A DNA stretch of 64,000 bases from Tetranychus cinnabarinus (taxonomy: Eukaryota > Arthropoda > Arachnida > Trombidiformes > Tetranychidae). A program made the translations under genes and the position numbers. Location of the stretch: the NCBI GenBank assembly GCA_022266195.1, contig WHVY01000001.1, positions 14,756,001-14,820,000 of the forward strand, given 5' to 3'. Every line of letters starts with the position of its first letter. Position 1 is the first letter of the stretch. The notes beneath the pieces were generated by a model. The model had not been told where the DNA came from, did no database searches, and was given only the letters and a program-made list of their open reading frames with translations. This document shows positions 37,301 through 49,600 of the stretch, one piece after another.

Positions 37301-40300
37301 TCAATAGATTTTGGATTGGAAACCATGATTAATGGCAAACTGGTTAATCATTTTAAAATTAAGTTCAACTCAATTAACTGAATTTTGCAAATTGTTTGCT
37401 TAACCATAATTTGAACAAAAAACTCAATTACACTTGATATTTGTTGTTGAACCCAAAATTAACTTGCAATGTTGTTAAATTGTTCATGATTGGAAATGAA
37501 AATCTTTGCTCAATTGGTGAATGGAAAATGAAATTATCATGAAAACTAAAAACATTAATCAAATTACTATTTAAAGGTTGAACAAGAGCAAAAAAACACT
37601 TGAACTGAATGTGATATTGAATTGAATAAATATGATTTCACTTGAATTGCTTTCCTTCAGAATTGAGAAAAGGCTGGAAAAGAGGAAAACGAAAAGAAGA
37701 AAAAAGGAAAAGATAAAAGTTCTGGATTCTGATTTTTACATGTCAGTGAACAACAATGAGCAAGTTAATTCCCTATCAGTTAAACAATAAGAACTATTTC
37801 ATCAACTATTTTGGAAAGTTGAATGTTATCCAATTCTCAGAATTAAACCTTTTACCAAAAGGGAAAAAGGTTTATACAAAATGCACAGAAAAGATTGAGA
37901 AGTTACAATAAATATAAAAATACTCTTGGGATGTTGAATGATATAAATAATGTATAAAAAGAGTTGAGATTTAGTTTCAATTTTCATGGGAAAAGTTATT
38001 CTTTCATGTACTTCTAGAGTATAATTATTGACTAACAATTTTGAAACTCGCCAACTCGGATAATCATTTTGATCAAACTGTTGCTGAAGTCAATTATCAA
38101 TGTTCAATGTAAATCTGTTCATTTATTGATTAATTCATTTCACTTTCAGAACATTGAACAACTTTTGTGACTCATTTTTACAGCTTAACAATTTTACTTC
38201 AGGCAAAAGTTCATCACTTCATTTTAAAATGTTAAACTGGAATATATTAATATATTAATTTTACTGTTTTTCAGCAAATTTTTTTCTCTTCTCTTCTCTT
38301 CAACATTTTCAATCATTTTCAAGAGTTGCGTATAATTAACTGGAAAAACCTTTAAATTTTGATAAATGTTACAATGAAGTTACAATTTAGAGAGTAAATT
38401 AACAAAAATCAATATTTATTCTGAATTTAGTTTCAATGGTAAAGGTTGAAAAGCAAACAGTAAATATGATTAAATGGAAATGATAATTTAAATAATGTAA
38501 TTCGGAAATTGTCAGAGTCTGTCAATTGTAAGGAATTAACATTTTCAAGTCTTTTTTCTTGCTTCCAATTCCCATTCAACCTTCAATTCAACTATTAAAT
38601 TGCTTTGTTCCTTCTCCTATTATCATCATTGCTATTAGTGAATCTACTTAGCGTGAGTTGAAAGCAACAACAACAGCAGCAGCAAAAAAAAATCTTGAGG
38701 CGAAAGTGAAAAAGATCAGAAGGAAAGGAAAAATCGGAAAAAGTAGAAAAAAAAGAGATGAAACATTTCCATTGAATATCAACTGTGATATAACATGACA
38801 AAGTACAAGTAATACAGACCATAAGAATATTGAATGATTACAACAATGACTGACAAAGATGATGATCAAGATGAGGGAATAAATGATTATGATGATAATG
38901 AGAACTCACAACTTTACCAACATCTTTTTCCTTCTTTGCGTTTTTCCTTCCCTGTTCACTTTACTCATAATTTTGCTCATCCTTTTCTTCACATTATCAT
39001 CATTTCCATCATTCACTCATTTTTTGCTCCTTTGCCTTTTCGCATCTAATTAAATTGCTTTAATCAAAAGGTTATTCAGTTATTGCTCAGTGTGACTCTT
39101 GTTGTGTGCTTTAATCCTTTTTCATGTCTTTCAAGCATTTTTTGTTCAGCTTCGCTTTCACTCTTTCAACATTATTATCTTCATCTTGATCAGTTGTCAC
39201 ATGGAATCACATCAGTAATCATCTAATTTGATGATGATTAAGTAGAGAAAATATTCTTCATTAACAATTCACTTTGATTAAACATTAGATGATGCATTGT
39301 TTCATGATCATCTAACAGTGGTTTTAGATAATAACATCAACCAAAACTCAAGAAATTGTTAGCAATTATTTCAACTGAAATCGACTTCAATTTAAATGTT
39401 TAAATTCAACTTTGGAATTGCAATTTTTTCTCTCAAATTCAGCTTTTCATCTTTTCCTTTTGATTCTTCAGACTCTTTGAATTGAGTCAAAATGATTAAT
39501 TTATTATTCAATTTAGATTGAATTTGAGAGAAAATCTTGTGATTGGAAAAAGATTTACTTGAAGTGAATTGAATGATTGAGGATTGATTGTAAACTTTGT
39601 ATAATAGTGTTCAATGATTTGGTAAGTAATCGGAAAGTAATAAAAGTAACTTGAAAATGATGTTGATTAATCTTGAAATAGTAATGATTAAGACTGACGA
39701 AACTTTATTCTCATCTGATTTGATGGAATGGAAAAGCTGATTAGATGTAAATGAAAGTTATATTCACCTTAATCATTTACATAATAATCATCATCATCAT
39801 CATTCTCATCTCTTCATTTACTGCCTAATCAGGCCAGTTCAATCAATGGTAATAACAATTGAAATGAAGACACAAAAAGGAATCATTGTCATCATCTTAT
39901 CATGAAAGCTAAACATTTTTTTCTTCTTCATTTTCCCTGTTATTCCACCAAGATAATCTTACTTTTATGATGAGAAAAGATGACAATCAAAAGAGGATTA
40001 TATTCTTTGATGGTTCAATCTGATTGTAAATAACATTTTGTCTTTCAACTGAAAAAAGCTAAATCAATACTAAAATTGATTCTCAACAATTCTCGTCAGA
40101 TTTATTTGTATTAACGCATTTAACAGGGAAAAGAAGCACAAAGAGTTTTCATCAAAATGCAAAATGATCAATCAAAGCTTAACTACAATTTACATAATAA
40201 ATCATTTAGATCATTCACATTTTCAGATATAAACATTGAATGTTCAACTGATTGTCGACTTAATGATCATTTATCCATATAAAAATATTTCCAACCAGAA

Positions 40301-43300
40301 AAGATGAAGAGACACAAAAAAAACAATGAAATCAGGAACAAAATAACTAATAAGGAATGATGATTCTGTTGATGCAAAACAAACGAAAAGGCTAATATCA
40401 TAATGTTTACCTTGATCGTAAGCTTACGATTATACCTTTGTATGATTATTACCTTAAGGGCATTGTAGATGGATTTGTTGAGTTAACATTGGAAATGGAA
40501 AAGTAAAGTTGAAATGAACATTAATAGCAATTGGAAACAGAAAATTGTCACAAGCTTCCATGATTGTCATGATAAAGAGCTAAACACTTTCAGTCAACAA
40601 GAAAAATATTGAAATATCAAATGCTATGTCAGCATCTAAAGTCAATGTAATTTCAGCAAAACCAAGACTTTTCCTTCTCAAGAGTTTCTTTGCTCATCGA
40701 TTATTATTATATGTTATTATTTTATCTTGTTTAATGAGAAACTTAATATTGAATCACAAATAATTAACCTTTAAAAGTGTAAAATTTAAGATCATTTCAA
40801 GTATTTTCACAGAAAATTGAAATGGAAATGAATTGCAATTTGAAAATTGATTGATATTTGCTCGTAAAAATCAATATCTTTTTGAGCTATAAAAATTTTC
40901 TTCTCATAAGGTTGAGCAAACGGTTCAACTTACAATTTATCCGTTGAAATACTCGATGCTTTTGCACGTACAAAGAATGATACATTCAGGGAAAATAAGA
41001 TTTACATGGAAAAATATTTTCTCTCGACTTTTTACTTTCTATTATTGGGAAAATGCAATAACTGTAAATCACATTTCTCTCGTCATTTGTTTTCACGGTA
41101 AAACATAAATACAAACAAGTTTTACTTGCGATTCTGAGACAATATTGAAATGTTGTTTGTTTTACAGATAATATTTACTTTGACTTTCATCAACATTTAA
41201 ATGTTGAATGGTTCATTAATTTGTTGTCTTTTGTTGAACATTATTGTCTCTTCGTTTTCCATTACAAGTTTATCTGTGAACTGAAAAGTTTCAGATAATT
41301 TTCATTGCATTTCAAATAATTTAATTTCACTCTTGTTTCAGGTGAAACCTGAATAAAATGTCTCAAGGGTAGAAAGTGAACATTTAATTTCTTCAATGAT
41401 ATCAAACAAAGCAAAGTGTTTAAATGATATTTGCTTTTTCATCATCAGATAATAGTGATTATAAATGAACTCCAGTTTTTGGAGGAAAAAGTTCAACTCG
41501 AAAAGTATCACTTTTTTTGCCTTTTACATCAAAGTGAATATTGAAATGACAAGCGAACAAAAAAAATGTTATAAATGAAAGAAAAAAAAAGAAATTCTTT
41601 TGCCTATTTTCACATGAAATGGTGAAACAAGAAATTTCTTTTCAACTCATTCAATGAAACTTTTTTTGTTGTTCAGTAAAGTTGATGTATTAAGGTTTGA
41701 TTTGTTGAGAAGAGGAACATTTTTAAGGCAAAAATAAGGTTCAAAGTGTTTCCAATTTTGAAAGGAAATGTTTTTGTTATCATTTCAAGGGAAATAATGA
41801 AATATTGAAATTTTTGATTCTCATGTTTGACAAGTTAAACTGTTTCCTCTCAAATATCAATTCCAAGTTCAGATTATGAGCAATAACATGGAAAGGAGTG
41901 AAATCTATTTTCCATCTTTATCTGTCTTCTTCAAGGTAAAAAGGCTTTCAAGTTAATTCTTTCCTTTGTTCAAGAATAAAAAGTAATTCAAAAGTAAACC
42001 CAAATCTTGACGAAACGATGTTCAGGAAACTCGTTTAAAATTATCAAAAAGGGACAAAAAGTTCTACTTCAACAGCTTTCGAGTTTCAAAAAAAGGTCAG
42101 AAAAGTCATCAATTCTCCTGAAATTATAAACTAAAGAGATTGCAAGTTATTTCATTTTCTGAATCGAGTTATAAAAATGCTTGCATTTACTGTTTTTCAA
42201 TTTTGTCAGTCTTTTTTATTTTAAATGTAACTCAAACAGAAGCATTTAAAGAAATCATATTTTCATCATTCCATGTTATCGCAAGACTGGGATTGAAATT
42301 TTTGTAAAATGAAAAACTTGAATCAGTGTTAATTTATCATAATTTGATCATGAAGAGTTTTCAACTCGATAACATCTTTAAATCTAGACTTGAAATTTGA
42401 TCAAATTGCCAGGCCTTTTATGCTTTATGCAATTAATTTTTTGCGATGAAATTGAATTTTCACTCTTTACAATGGATTCACATTTTGTTTTTAAATTTTC
42501 TAGTTTTTTGAGTGTTCAATAAAATCTTTAGCTTTTGGGTTGAAAATTGTTTCATCAATTGATGACAATTTTGTTTCAAAATGAAATCTGGAGGCATTTT
42601 GAAACATTTACTTGGGATTATCATGAATACCTTTATTCACTCTTTACCATTCATCTGTTAATCGTTCAACTTTCAATTCAAGCTTGTTCGTGATTATTGT
42701 AATTTAATTTATTGTAATCACTCATCAACCTTTATCTCTGTTATTTGAAGATTGAATAAAAATAAAGTTACCTTTTGTTGTCTATCAACTGATACAGAAA
42801 AGGTAATTTAAAAGCATGAAAAAGGGCAAAACTTAAAGAAAAGGTAACATTTCTTGTCTTTAAATTGAACGAAATTAACATTGAGTTTTGTATTGTTTAC
42901 CAGTATTTATTTACTACCTTATTACACTCAATTGTCATGACTGTCTTATTTTTTCATTTCAATCTTCATCCACTTTTCAAATGAACGCCATTTTCATTGT
43001 TAGATTCACTCAGTTCAATATTGAAGGGAAAAAGGTAAATAACAAGTTTCGACTCTTTTTTTATTTGTATTGTTACCTTCAAAAGGTTAAGATGAGATAA
43101 TATTTGCTTTTTTTGTAACATCAAAAATTGGTTTCCATATTAAAGATGTTTGTTCAAATTGAAATGCTTATAAATGTTTATAAAACAAGTTGCATATCGA
43201 GTAACTTTATCACCAAATTGTATCCATTATTAATAAATTGTTGTCTTTCCAGGTGAATCAACCGTGTTTACATATTCGTCATCTTCTTCATCGTCCTCGT

Positions 43301-44767
43301 CTTGTTCATCATCTTCCCTGATTCCTGGTAAAGGAGTGAAAAGAAAAAAAGATTCCTGTAAATCAAAAGCTTCTTCATTATCGAGTTCAGTTAATAATCA
43401 TGAAACCAATTCATTCCTTGGTGAAGGCCAAAATGATGTAAATAATTTGATCTCTTCGGTAGCCAATGGAACCATATCAATGAGTAAAGATAAATTGTTG
43501 GAAAACTCTTTAATATCAAATGACAATAGCAATGATAGTCACCTGTCTAACCATTCAATGGAAAGTGAATTTACTGGACGTTTCAATGAGGATTCAATGG
43601 GTGACGCCACATCACCGGGTGATAAAAGTCGCAAGAAAAAGGCACGAACAACCTTTACTGGGCGACAAATCTTCGAACTAGAAAAACAGTTTGAAATTAA
43701 AAAGTATCTCTCTTCGTCTGAAAGAGCTGAAATGGCAAGACGCCTTCAAGTCACTGAGACTCAGGTAAATAAGGTTATTATTCAATTTGACTTACAGATT
43801 TCATTTGTTCCGATAAGTTGGTTAGAATTATCTTATTAATTTCATGTTTTTAACCGTTTTTTAGGTTAAAATTTGGTTCCAAAATCGAAGAACCAAATGG
43901 AAGAAACAAGAAGGAATTACCAATGCTCAAGCAGCTGAACATCGAGTTACTGGAGGAGATAAAAATTCAACTTCTGGGGAAAGTCATAAAAAGAAGAGCA
44001 AATCGAGTAAAAATGGTTCATCGACCGTTGCCTCGACAGTTATGCAGCAAAGTTCATCAGCTTGTTCCGATACATGTGAGGATGTTGACATGATGGACAT
44101 GGAGTCAACCAATAATAGCAATAGCAGCTTGATATCAGCAAGTTGTATTAAAATGGGTTCAGAAGATGATGAAAATAAACTCAACTCGGCTCAAAATTTA
44201 ACTTCAAGAGCAACATTGAAAGCAGATTTTGATTTGAAAAAAGATGGATCCGGGATCAATGAGGAGCAATTAAATAAATTGTCAAATACCATGTTTGATG
44301 ACACTGATGAGGTTGATTTTGATGATGACGAGGATAGCTTGGCTCCACTTAGAATCGCTGAATCAGAAGACATTTCCGATGAAGAAGGCGATGATGAAGA
44401 GACTGGAAAGCCTTCACACGATAGCAATAGAGACACAATCAGCTGTCGACTGAACGTTTACAGTCAAGTTGAACCTGAAGAGGAGGAAAAGGATCAAAAC
44501 AGTGACCACAATGTTGAAAATGGTGACCATGAGGAAGATGACACTGATGATAGAAAGGAGAATGACAAACCTGAACTGATGGCGGAATCAAAGGTGGCTG
44601 AAAGCGATTGTAAAGGTTGCACTGAACCTAAATTTGATGACGATAACTTGAACCACCTTCAACAGCAACAATCTAATTTGGTTAAATGTTTAACTAAATT
44701 GAACGAGATGCCTTCAACTGAAAACAGGGTTTTAGATAATAAAAATGATGATTATAACTCATCTTGA
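28308..44767 (+). CDS. NK7.1: NK7.1-type homeobox transcription factor
   Basis: Four coding exons: 28308-29132, 29414-30419, 43253-43764 and 43865-44767, all in phase, giving 1,081 aa. The homeodomain starts RKKKARTTFTGRQIFELEKQ, continues through KKYLSSSERAEMARRLQVTE and ends with VKIWFQNRRTKWKKQ. It is split by an 80-100 bp intron between homeodomain residues 44 and 45, the usual NK-class position. The RKKKARTTFTGRQIF start is what I know from Drosophila NK7.1. An engrailed-homology-1 repressor motif (TPFLIANILGL, about residues 99-109) lies in exon 1, so a Groucho-dependent repressor is likely. The rest is low-complexity: Asn/Ser-rich exon 1, Pro and Ser runs in exon 2, and a strongly acidic C-terminal tail. 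Upstream non-coding exons are possible. Confidence is high for the homeobox class and good for NK7.1. Confidence 0.88.
30420..43252 (+). other. 12.8-kb intron of the NK7.1-type gene
   Basis: This intron separates the Pro/Ser-rich exon 2 from the homeodomain exon and is by far the longest in the window. It is AT-rich with alternating purine and pyrimidine tracts, and contains no supported gene on either strand. A perfect 16-bp palindrome (ATCGTAAGCTTACGAT) sits at 40415-40430. Its size in an otherwise compact region fits a container of enhancers, but no specific element can be read from the sequence alone. Confidence 0.7.
36198..36244. repeat. Purine (GA/AAG) low-complexity tract
   Basis: Almost pure A/G run including GAGAGAGAGAGA inside the NK7.1 intron. 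GA repeats are known GAGA-factor sites in insects; here it may simply be low-complexity sequence. Confidence 0.6.
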
Positions 44768-45438
44768 TCAATTTGCTTGACTCGTAATAACCAACATGTG
44801 AAGCTTGTTTTAGGAGAGATTCATAATAAAAACATTCTGATATTTCATAATCATTGATGTTTTTATTTGCTTTAACGTAATTATAGTTCACAATCACTTT
44901 TAATTATTGTGTTCCACAGTAATAGTTGTAATCATCATTTTTTCCACCATTTTTATCATTATAAATAAACTGTAATACAACAACTTGGATTGAACTAACC
45001 ACATTGAATTTAATGAGTGACTCAAGTTCATTGTAAGTTTACTATAATCAACACCATCATCATCAATCAAAAAGCGATATTTAATTGTAACATCATATGT
45101 TTGACAAGAAAAAAGACAAAATAATTTAAATATATGAAACTAATTATAATTAAAAACTGAATATAATAATAAATCACATTTTAATATTAAAATTGTCTTG
45201 TTTTCTTTCAACTTTCCCACTTGTTTGCTACTATTCTTTGACATCCTAGATGGCGCGCAAGGTCTTTGTTGAAAATTTTAAGCGCTCTGTTAGAATAGAT
45301 TTTGACAAGACTTTAGTTTAATGTTGATCTAATTGTGCGTTTTTTATTAGCGTCCTCATTGATTCTAATTTGTCATATTTCATTCTTTTGTCGTGTTCAA
45401 TCGTTATTAAATTGCATAGCTGTTTATCTCAACCAAGG
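44768..45438. other. NK7.1 3' UTR and LSM8 promoter
   Basis: 671 bp between the homeobox stop and the LSM8 start, both on the + strand. Several AATAAA-like sequences (near 44827, 44963 and 45165) could end the homeobox transcript. The GC-richer patch at 45246-45260 contains a CTCF-like site, listed separately. Confidence 0.5.
45248..45256 (+). promoter_or_regulatory. CTCF-like motif AGATGGCGC upstream of LSM8
   Basis: AGATGGCGC matches the core of the insect CTCF consensus (AGRTGGCGC) and sits in an unusually GC-rich patch for this window, about 190 bp before the LSM8 ATG. It lies between a developmental gene with large introns and a housekeeping gene, where an insulator would make sense. 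It could equally be a core-promoter element of LSM8. The motif is seen; the function is inferred. Confidence 0.35.
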
Positions 45439-46038
45439 ATGACCTCAGCATTAGAACCTTATGTTAATCGTAAGTATTGCATTTCAATCTTGTTTTTATT
45501 TTCGGAGTCTAGTTGCTGAATCTAATTGCTTTTAATATTTATTTTGTCATCGAATTTTCTCCATTCCTTCATCTATTTTGATGCATTCAATTCTAGATTT
45601 TGTAAATGTAATTACTGCCGATGGTAGGAACATCGTGGTAAGTTGACTTTGTTACTGTCTTTATGTCTATGGAAATTATATTGAAAAATCAATTTTCTAA
45701 TTTATTTCTCATTTATTTCAGGGTACTCTTAAAGGCTTCGATCAGACCATTAATATAATTCTTGATGACTCTCATGAACGTGTCTATTCCATGACTCAAG
45801 GTGTTGAAATGGTTCCACTTGGTCTGTATATAATTAGAGGTGATAATGTGTAAGTAACAGAACCAGATGATTAATCCAAGTTAAACTCGCGTTTGGTCAT
45901 TTGATGCATCTTTATTAATCTTAATATTTTCTTCTATCTTTTACAAGTGCTGTCATTGGTGAGATAAGTGACGAAAAAGAGTCTAAACTGGTCTTTTCCA
46001 CTATTAAAGCCGAACCTATCAATCCAGTGGTACATTGA
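45439..46038 (+). CDS. LSM8: U6 snRNA-associated Sm-like protein LSM8
   Basis: Four exons: 45439-45469, 45597-45637, 45722-45849 and 45948-46038, giving 96 aa, exactly the usual LSM8 length. It starts MTSALEPYVN as in animals generally (MTSALE-YINR in human). It carries the Sm1 and Sm2 motifs (ITADGRNIVGTLKGFDQTIN, and LGLYIIRGDNVAVIGEI). Known role: the LSM2-8 ring binds the 3' oligo(U) end of U6 snRNA in the nucleus and is needed for pre-mRNA splicing; LSM8 distinguishes this ring from the cytoplasmic LSM1-7 ring. None of its exons is long enough to stand out as an open frame. Its 3' end is convergent with the adhesion-GPCR gene. Confidence 0.96.
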
Positions 46039-46602
46039 AGATATCGATAATATGCTATGGAAGCTACACTTTTTAGCTACTATTTTATCTCAAGATAAAC
46101 GTTAAGTCAATGTTGATATCCATATCCAGTTAGAAATACATTCTCTATACTCCAAGTTGTCGATAAAAATTGTTTTATTCATCATAACTGTATCACCGAT
46201 GGATTAATCTTCAAAATATAAGGTTTTTTTATCATTCTATTGCTTCCCCATTGCTTGGTTATGTTCCCGTCCAATCTATTGAATTTAACTCCAAGTTGTG
46301 AAAACAATTCATTTGATGGCATCACTTCTTATAATTTAAACAAACAGTACTCAAAAGCCAAACGAAGACAAGTTTTGATAGTAATTAAATAATTTACTTG
46401 GCATTTTTATTCTCTAAATATTTTACAATTGAGTACAATACAAATAATTATTTAAACTTCGATGAAGCTTGTTTACGTTGAAATCGAAAAAATTAATTTC
46501 AAATTCAAATTGTTTGTCTTTATTATAAGTTATAACAAGATTTATTTATGAAAGCAGTTAAAAGCATTTTATCAATAATTGTTAATAAGTTATGTATAAA
46601 TC
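46039..46602. other. Convergent 3' interval, LSM8 and GPCR gene
   Basis: 564 bp holding both 3' UTRs. TTTATTTATG near 46541 gives an AATAAA-type signal for the minus-strand gene. No other feature is visible. Confidence 0.5.
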
Positions 46603-49600
46603 TCATTGGGTGTCGGAAGATGAATAATGTTTGGTATAACAATAGTGACATGACCGATATTCATTGACACTGGTTGATCGAGATAAATGTTTACAAGGTC
46701 CATGATTAGAGTATCCCGTTATTGGTCCTTGCGATGAACGATTTTTACATTGACTCGGCCTTTTTTTACGACGACGACGTCTTTCCCCGCCATTTGAGCT
46801 GACCGTTGAACTGGCTTTACGAGGATGACAGTGAGGCGGTGAATGGTTATTAACAGACAATGGACCAGTCTTTGAATGTGCTTCATTTACATCAATAAGC
46901 GATGAATCTTTCTTGATCAATGCAGATGAATTTGGAGTTGGAGGAAGGTGATGATGATGATGAGAATTTAATGAACGATGATTCGGTAAATGTCCAGATG
47001 AATGATCTTTATTAATTTCTATTCGCCTGGTTGGTGGAGACTTTGAACAAAGATCACAGATATCACAAAAGTAAACATCCCAACAGCGATTACAATGGTT
47101 ATTACGGTGAGATCGTGAAGATCGCTTATGGTGAGATCTATGGTGATGATGGGAATGGGAATGGTAATGATGCCGATGGTGAGTTGATGATGACGACGAT
47201 GAATTGATTGGATAATGTGTTTCACCAGGATTATTGATTGGCCGCAAAATTGGTACCGTTCTTTTAGAGTAACAAGTCCAAGGTACCGAGACAGTTGACA
47301 TTACTTCAGATCCACAGCAAACGGACATAATCTCGCTTTGTTGTTGGTCTCGATCCTCTAAGGCACCAGGAATTGACGAAGAAGACTGTAAAAACATGAA
47401 AGAAAATGAAAAATTATTAGAATAAAAACGTTCCAAATGATAAATCAACATTCAATTCAAGTTGTTGATGTTTTTCAATGTAAAGTCATTAAGGTTATCT
47501 CAAATGGTCCATCTAATCAACTTTAATCTGAATATTAAAGACAATTTATGACCACTGATCAGCGCTTATGTTAGCAAAGCACATAATTTATCACTAATTC
47601 CCCATTAATTACAATTCAATGTTGCCCTTTAAGCCTTAAAATATTATTATTAATACTTCAACTAAAGCTTATCGCTATAATATTGTATCATCATTTATAT
47701 CATCATCTTCGTCATTCTCATCATTTTCATCATTCTTACTATTATTATAATCATAGCCAGTCCTTCCTGTAAGCTATAAATAAAAGTATATTTTGTTTAT
47801 TATTAAGGAGATGAACAAGTTGATGGTGAATTGTGATATGGCAGTGAAGCAACTTGTAATTTCAACTTTGGTCATTACCTTGAGTTAATTAAACTGTCAC
47901 CCAATATCAAGAAGAGAAAAGAGTTATTCAGTTCATCTAATTCAAGGTGAATTCAAATTGGTTACAATTTACCTGTTTAACCAACAGGTAGTTAGCCTTT
48001 CACCAACTAAACCAATTGCAGAAAAGTAAACTTTCCTAATTCCAAATGAAACATTCAATTCCCTCAAGAGTAATGTTGAGCAAATAGTTAACTAGAAGAG
48101 TTTCAATTAAACTATCATTAAGGCAACTTCAGAATCAATCTTGAACCAGAATAAGACTAAAATAAGATGAAAATGAGATGAAAGCTGAAACCGGGATAAG
48201 ACTAAAAATTAGGCGATCTTCAACTAAAAGCCATTAGATTAATTTCAATACAAAACTATTTGGTTTTGATGCACAAAAGGTGCATTAAGAGCGTTATAAT
48301 GCAACTGAAAGTTAATACTTTTGACAGTAATCTTTATGATTACCAATAAAATGTCATGAGAATCAATTTGATTCTGAATGAAGTGTCGAAAGCTAATTAA
48401 ATTGAAAGCTTCAACCAACATGAAGATTATTGAGTAAAGATTATCTCAAAGCTGAGCGCAACTCGGCGAAAGCTTAAAAGCAATCATTATGATGATTATG
48501 TTTGCTGACAAATATTATATTCAGAAGGTTGGCAAGTGAAAGAATATCTTGTTACCATGAAAAAAAGACGAAAAAGAAGAGAGAAAATCAGTCAATCAAA
48601 AGATAATATTTGAAATGAATCCCGAGGCTTTACCTGTAATCAATATAAAGATACATTGATAACAATTTGGGTCTGTTGATACTTGTTAACAAATAAAGAG
48701 CGGAAAAAGTAAAACGTAAATTAAATGTATAATACAAGTGATAACACACAAAAAGCAATCAAAGTTAATGATCTTTCTGAATCTGATTTGCTCAATCAAC
48801 TTTACTTTTTTCTTTTACTCTTCGTTCAATCGTTCAATTTGATTCTGAATCCATCTGAACAGTTTGTTGATGCAGTAAAAAGCCTTCTAATGATTACCCT
48901 TTATCCTAATGGAAAAACAATTTCATGTGAATCTCATGTTCTTAAAAAGATTGAACATCATCAAAATCATTTCAACAAATCTCGATAGACTCTCACTTTC
49001 TCTCATCACAACAATCATCATTCAACCCTAATCATCATCTGTTTTTATCATGCATTTGCATAGGATTTAGTTCAAGTTGAAAAGTCTGAATCTCACAGGA
49101 ATTAAATGAACAGAACAAAATCATTTGTAACAATTTAGCGAGAAGAAGAAAAAAGTAAATTGAATAAAATTAATTCATTTCCATCCAATTCAATTGGAAA
49201 CATTTATCATTAATCATTTCAATCTATGAGATAAAATGTTCAACATTTTCATTGAAAATGTTACCATAAAACCGCAATCTTTAATGTAATTTTATTCTTG
49301 AAAACCAATTCAAGATTAAGGTGGATAAATGGCAAGCATCAGGGCAAGTGCCAGAAGGGCTAATAAATGTCCATTCAGAATTTCATGATAGCAAAATTTA
49401 TTGCAATCAAATCAACTCGATCATCATAATTCATTCAATATGTTGACCAACAGACTTCATGTTTCCTTCAGTAAACTTCAAAACACAACCTTTAAAGTCT
49501 GAGTCAGTGCAACATTAATGAATGTTTATTGGAATCAAATCAATTTTAATCTTCATTTTCAATTGTTGCAAGGCTAATCAATTTCTTGTCCCGATGATGA

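Noticed and set aside
43984..44436. Minus-strand Ser/Leu-rich frames opposite the homeobox C-terminal exon
   Set aside because: Antisense shadows of the acidic Asp/Glu-rich coding sequence.
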